From positions 1-7,839 of the forward strand of contig JAEDIV010000122.1 in NCBI GenBank assembly GCA_016296675.1: a DNA stretch of 7,839 bases. The letters are read 5' to 3'. A program made the translations under genes and the position numbers. Origin of the DNA: Clostridia bacterium. GTDB lineage: Bacteria; Bacillota; Clostridia; Christensenellales; Aristaeellaceae. Below, one piece after another: positions 5,383 through 7,839 of the stretch. The notes beneath the pieces were generated by a model. That model did no database searches. It saw nothing but the letters and a program-made list of their open reading frames with translations, and had not been told where the DNA came from. The stretch's first letter is position 1. Each line of letters starts with the position of its first letter.

Positions 5383-6104
5383 TTTGAATCTCTTCTTCCG
5401 ATTTTGTTGAAAAGCAGTATACTGATAAAAGCGAAACCGTCATAGACCATCAGCGCATAAAACAAAGCAGCCATCGCCATCCGATAGAAAAATTCCTCGG
5501 GAAGACACCGGATCATGAAATCCTCATTCGGGTCAAGGCGCCATAAGTCGTTGTCAAATAAGGTTTCATGGAACCTTTGAAAATGAATACTGAAATCTGA
5601 GCGCTGTAAAAACAGCACAAATACACATGTCATAATGAGCGGTGTCCAGCTGAAAATGCAGGCATCTTTGGCTTTCGCTTTTCTGTTCATATACATCCAG
5701 AAAGCGGAAAGCGCAATCAGCAGGCCCCCCGTACCTTTTGCGCCGTTAAAAATCCGCCTGACATCCTGCATGTGCATATTCGCGCGAACGGATGCGTTTT
5801 CGATATACGCCGTATTTCCGGACAGATACGCCGTAAGTTCTTCATTCATTTTCAAAACTTCGGATCTGTCCTCTGCGCCAAAGCCTGTAAACAGGCCGCA
5901 TTTATTCTGAATTTTCAGATACAAATCGCTGTTTTGAGCGCACATGACGACGGAAATCGCCAGCGCGCTCAAATACAGCGACATATAAAGGAGAATGAAA
6001 ACGATGCTCTCCCCTGCTTTCCTTCGGCAGGGCGTTTTTCCTATGTGCCTTATGATCTTCGGTAACCGGCGTTTAACGTCCGGATCTTTCCGATCAGAAA
6101 GCAT
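5379..6104 (-). CDS. DUF1461 (TIGR01906) membrane protein, probable Lit-type lipoprotein intramolecular transacylase
   Basis: A 241-residue integral membrane protein with four predicted hydrophobic helices near 33-55, 125-140, 150-167 and 208-232, preceded by a basic cytoplasmic N-terminus. Family hallmarks are the MHMQDVRRIF motif (His111, after helix 1) and FHETLFDNDLWRLDPNEDFMI...LPEEFF (His179 to about 206). The two His residues, in the external loops, are those I would expect to be catalytic. From memory, members of this family in Enterococcus, Bacillus cereus and Listeria are Lit. Lit moves the sn-2 acyl chain of diacylglyceryl-lipoproteins onto the N-terminal amine, giving lyso-form lipoproteins. 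Family membership is well supported; activity here is inferred, since not all relatives are tested. The start has AGGAG with 7-nt spacing. The gene follows prfB by 18 nt and overlaps tsaD by 4 nt. Confidence 0.78.
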   Translation of the reverse strand: MLSDRKDPDVKRRLPKIIRHIGKTPCRRKAGESIVFILLYMSLYLSALAISVVMCAQNSDLYLKIQNKCGLFTGFGAEDRSEVLKMNEELTAYLSGNTAYIENASVRANMHMQDVRRIFNGAKGTGGLLIALSAFWMYMNRKAKAKDACIFSWTPLIMTCVFVLFLQRSDFSIHFQRFHETLFDNDLWRLDPNEDFMIRCLPEEFFYRMAMAALFYALMVYDGFAFISILLFNKIGRRDSK

Positions 6105-6122
6105 AGCGATTCTCCTGATTTT

Positions 6123-7226
6123 TTACAGTTTCTGAAGATATGCCGTCACAAAGCCTTCGAGGTCGCCATCCATGACTTCGCTGATGTTGCCCATTTCATA
6201 GCCGGTTCTATGGTCCTTGACCATGGTATACGGCTGGAAAACATAGGAACGGATCTGGCTGCCCCATTCGATCTTCTTAAGCTCGCCCTTGACTTCGCCC
6301 ATGAGTTCCTGTCTCTTCTGCTCCTGAAGTTCGGCAAGACGCGCACGCAGCATTCTGAAGCAGGTTTCCTTGTTCTGCAGCTGGCTTCTTTCATTCTGAC
6401 ACTGAACGACGATGCCGGTAGGAAGGTGGGTAATGCGAACGGCGGAGTCGGTACGGTTAACGTGCTGACCACCTTTGCCGGAGGAGCGATAGGTATCAAT
6501 TCGAAGATCGTCGTTGTCGATCACGATTTCGCCGTTATCCTCAATGACCGGCGCAACATCCAGAGAAGTAAAGGACGTATGTCTTCTTGCGGCGGAGTCA
6601 AAGGGCGAAATACGGACAAGGCGATGAACGCCGCGCTCGCTCTTCATAAAGCCGTAGGCATATTCGCCGGAAACTTCCCATGTTACGCTCTTAATGCCCG
6701 CTTCGTCGCCTTCCAGCATGTCAAGCTCCTTAACCGTAAAGCCCATACGCTCGCCAAAGCGCGTATACATGCGGTACAGCATCTGCGTCCAGTCCTGCGC
6801 CTCGGTTCCGCCTGCGCCGGCATGGAGCGACAAAATGCAGTCGCAATTGTCGTACTCGCCGGTCAAAAGCGTAGTAAGCTTCAAAGCTTCGAGCTCTTCT
6901 CTCATCTTTTTAAGCTCTTCGCCGATTTCGCCCGCCATGTCGTCGCCGCCCTCTTCCTCGGCCAGCTCCATCATGACGTCGATATCCTCAATGCGCGTGC
7001 ACAGGGATTTATAGTGGTTGATTCGGTTTTCGCAGCTGCTGGCGCGCTGGTTGATCTTCTGGGCGCGCTCGATGTCGTCCCAAAAACCGGGAGAAGCCAT
7101 GTCCTCCTGATATTCAATCAGCTGCTCTTTCAGATGCTCGATATTCAAAGAATTTCCGGTTTCCTCAAGCAACGCCTGAAGGCTCGTCAGTTCCTGACGA
7201 AAGACCTCGGATTCATACATACTCAT
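6123..7226 (-). CDS. prfB: Peptide chain release factor 2 (RF2), without the usual programmed frameshift
   Basis: RF2 recognises UGA and UAA stop codons and triggers peptide release. The 367-residue protein has an N-terminal coiled-coil domain to about 125, the PCRF core (LHAGAGGTEAQDW at 134-146), the stop-codon motif SPF at 207-209 (RF1 would have PXT), and the catalytic GGQ at 252-254. Length matches E. coli (365) and B. subtilis (366). Many prfB genes carry an in-frame UGA near codon 25 read by +1 frameshifting for autoregulation. Here residues 10-51 align without gaps to the Bacillus N-terminus, and the site reads TCT TTG AAT continuously, so that control is absent. ATG at 7226 is preceded by AAGGG at 6 nt; a second ATG at 7220 is possible. 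It follows secA by 31 nt, a widely conserved pairing. Confidence 0.97.
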   Translation of the reverse strand: MSMYESEVFRQELTSLQALLEETGNSLNIEHLKEQLIEYQEDMASPGFWDDIERAQKINQRASSCENRINHYKSLCTRIEDIDVMMELAEEEGGDDMAGEIGEELKKMREELEALKLTTLLTGEYDNCDCILSLHAGAGGTEAQDWTQMLYRMYTRFGERMGFTVKELDMLEGDEAGIKSVTWEVSGEYAYGFMKSERGVHRLVRISPFDSAARRHTSFTSLDVAPVIEDNGEIVIDNDDLRIDTYRSSGKGGQHVNRTDSAVRITHLPTGIVVQCQNERSQLQNKETCFRMLRARLAELQEQKRQELMGEVKGELKKIEWGSQIRSYVFQPYTMVKDHRTGYEMGNISEVMDGDLEGFVTAYLQKL

Positions 7227-7257
7227 TCAACACCCTTCACGTTTTTCGTCACGAAAA

Positions 7258-7839
7258 TCAGCCGTTTCTGCCGCAGCATTCCTTATATTTCTTTCCGCTG
7301 CCGCAGGGACAGGGATCGTTTCTACCGGCCTTCTTGTCGGTCTTTACAGGACGCTTGGGAACCGATGCATCCCGGTTGGCGACAATATTCTTTGCAACCT
7401 CCTTGCGCTCGGGAGGACGGGTAATAATGGCATTATACAGTCTTCTTAATGTATCTTCCTGAATCAGGTGGACCATTTCCTCAAACATATCATAGCCTTC
7501 ATGCTGGTATTCAACAATCGGCTGACGCTGACCGTAAGCGCGAAGGCCGATACCTTCTCTGAGCTGATCCATTGCGTCGATATGATCCATCCATCTTCTG
7601 TCGACGCTCATCAGAAGGAACGTGCGCTCGACTTCGCGCATATCAAAGCCGGCAAGCGCAATTTCCGCTTCGCGTCTTTCGTAGTACCTGACACTGCGTT
7701 CATAGAGCTTGGTTTTGAATTCGTCTTTTGTGATGTTCGAGTTCTCTTCAAATACTCTCTGAACATCGCCGTTTTCAAGGCAGATGCGCTCGAGATATTC
7801 GCCAAGTCCCTTGATATCCCAATCGGCGCGGGGCGCGTT
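7258..7839 (-). CDS. secA: Preprotein translocase ATPase SecA, C-terminal 193 residues (cut by window edge)
   Basis: The open frame runs to the window edge and shows the end of SecA, the motor that pushes preproteins through SecYEG. The visible part begins in the wing/scaffold region (ADWDIKGLGEYLERICLENG) and continues through the helical scaffold and two-helix finger: EVERTFLLMSVDRRWMDHIDAMDQLREGIGLRAYGQRQP, EYQHEGYDMFEEMVHLIQED. After a variable linker it ends in the zinc-binding tail GRNDPCPCGSGKKYKECCG, with the CXC and CC ligands typical of the SecB/ribosome/lipid-contacting C-terminus. The ATPase domains lie outside the window. No internal stop or frameshift is seen. No promoter or terminator is visible between it and prfB, so both probably belong to one transcript. 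Confidence 0.96.
   Translation of the reverse strand, partial: NAPRADWDIKGLGEYLERICLENGDVQRVFEENSNITKDEFKTKLYERSVRYYERREAEIALAGFDMREVERTFLLMSVDRRWMDHIDAMDQLREGIGLRAYGQRQPIVEYQHEGYDMFEEMVHLIQEDTLRRLYNAIITRPPERKEVAKNIVANRDASVPKRPVKTDKKAGRNDPCPCGSGKKYKECCGRNG

Noticed and set aside
7143..7160. CTTTGA string in prfB resembling the RF2 frameshift site
   Set aside because: The string is out of the required frame: the coding frame reads TCT TTG AAT, and a +1 shift there would leave the RF2 frame. It is a coincidence rather than a working slip site.
7241..7256. TTTTCGTCACGAAAA inverted repeat between secA and prfB as a terminator or attenuator
   Set aside because: The stem is only about 6 bp with a 3-nt loop, is AT-rich and has no U-tract. 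secA-prfB cotranscription is more likely.
6210..7424. A 404-codon open frame on the plus strand across prfB and the end of secA
   Set aside because: It runs antisense to two well-identified genes, shows no family motif, and crosses their boundary without its own signals.
1..7839. Mobile elements, CRISPR arrays, toxin-antitoxin or defence genes
   Set aside because: I looked for transposase-like proteins, regularly spaced repeats and small paired genes on both strands and found none. All sizeable genes have housekeeping or metabolic identities.

Overview
The window reads as core chromosome of an endospore-lineage Bacillota, most likely a member of Clostridia. It encodes the sporulation sigma factor SigH, Mini-ribonuclease III, a DUF1461/Lit-type membrane protein, a zinc-tailed SecA and an EF-Tu starting MGKAKFERTKPHVNIG. 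Every gene lies on the minus strand, so transcription runs from high to low coordinates. No insertion sequence, CRISPR array, phage gene or defence system is visible.

Right block (7839 down to 4275): the 3' end of secA, then prfB (RF2), a four-helix DUF1461 membrane protein resembling lipoprotein intramolecular transacylase (Lit), and tsaD. Gaps are 31 nt, 18 nt and a 4-nt ATGA overlap, so this looks like one operon. It ends in a strong intrinsic terminator directly after the tsaD stop. The functions are protein export, translation termination, probable lipoprotein remodelling and tRNA t6A synthesis.

Middle (about 3805 to 4274): a 470-nt non-coding region that is the most unusual part of the window. 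It holds four perfect DnaA boxes (TTATCCACA), all in one orientation. Two further TCCACA copies and a TTGCCCACA lie alongside, with AT-rich stretches on both sides and several perfect palindromes. It resembles oriC architecture but has no dnaA, dnaN or rpmH beside it. Genes on its right point towards it, so a non-oriC DnaA-box cluster is more likely than the chromosomal origin.

Left block (3804 down to 1): a strong sigma-A-like promoter drives rhaB (rhamnulokinase), followed almost without gaps by mrnC (Mini-RNase III), rlmB (23S rRNA methyltransferase) and sigH. The mrnC-rlmB-sigH order is the classic Firmicutes arrangement, but a sugar kinase sits where cysS is usual, and the yacP/rae1 gene normally between rlmB and sigH is absent. 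A second near-consensus promoter starts a tRNA-Gly(CCC) gene, which is followed 33 nt later by the start of tuf, cut by the window edge.

Overall this is mostly ordinary housekeeping sequence. The points worth following are the DnaA-box region, the odd head gene of the sigH operon with its helically phased CATACCT repeats, and the Lit-like gene inside the secA-prfB-tsaD operon.
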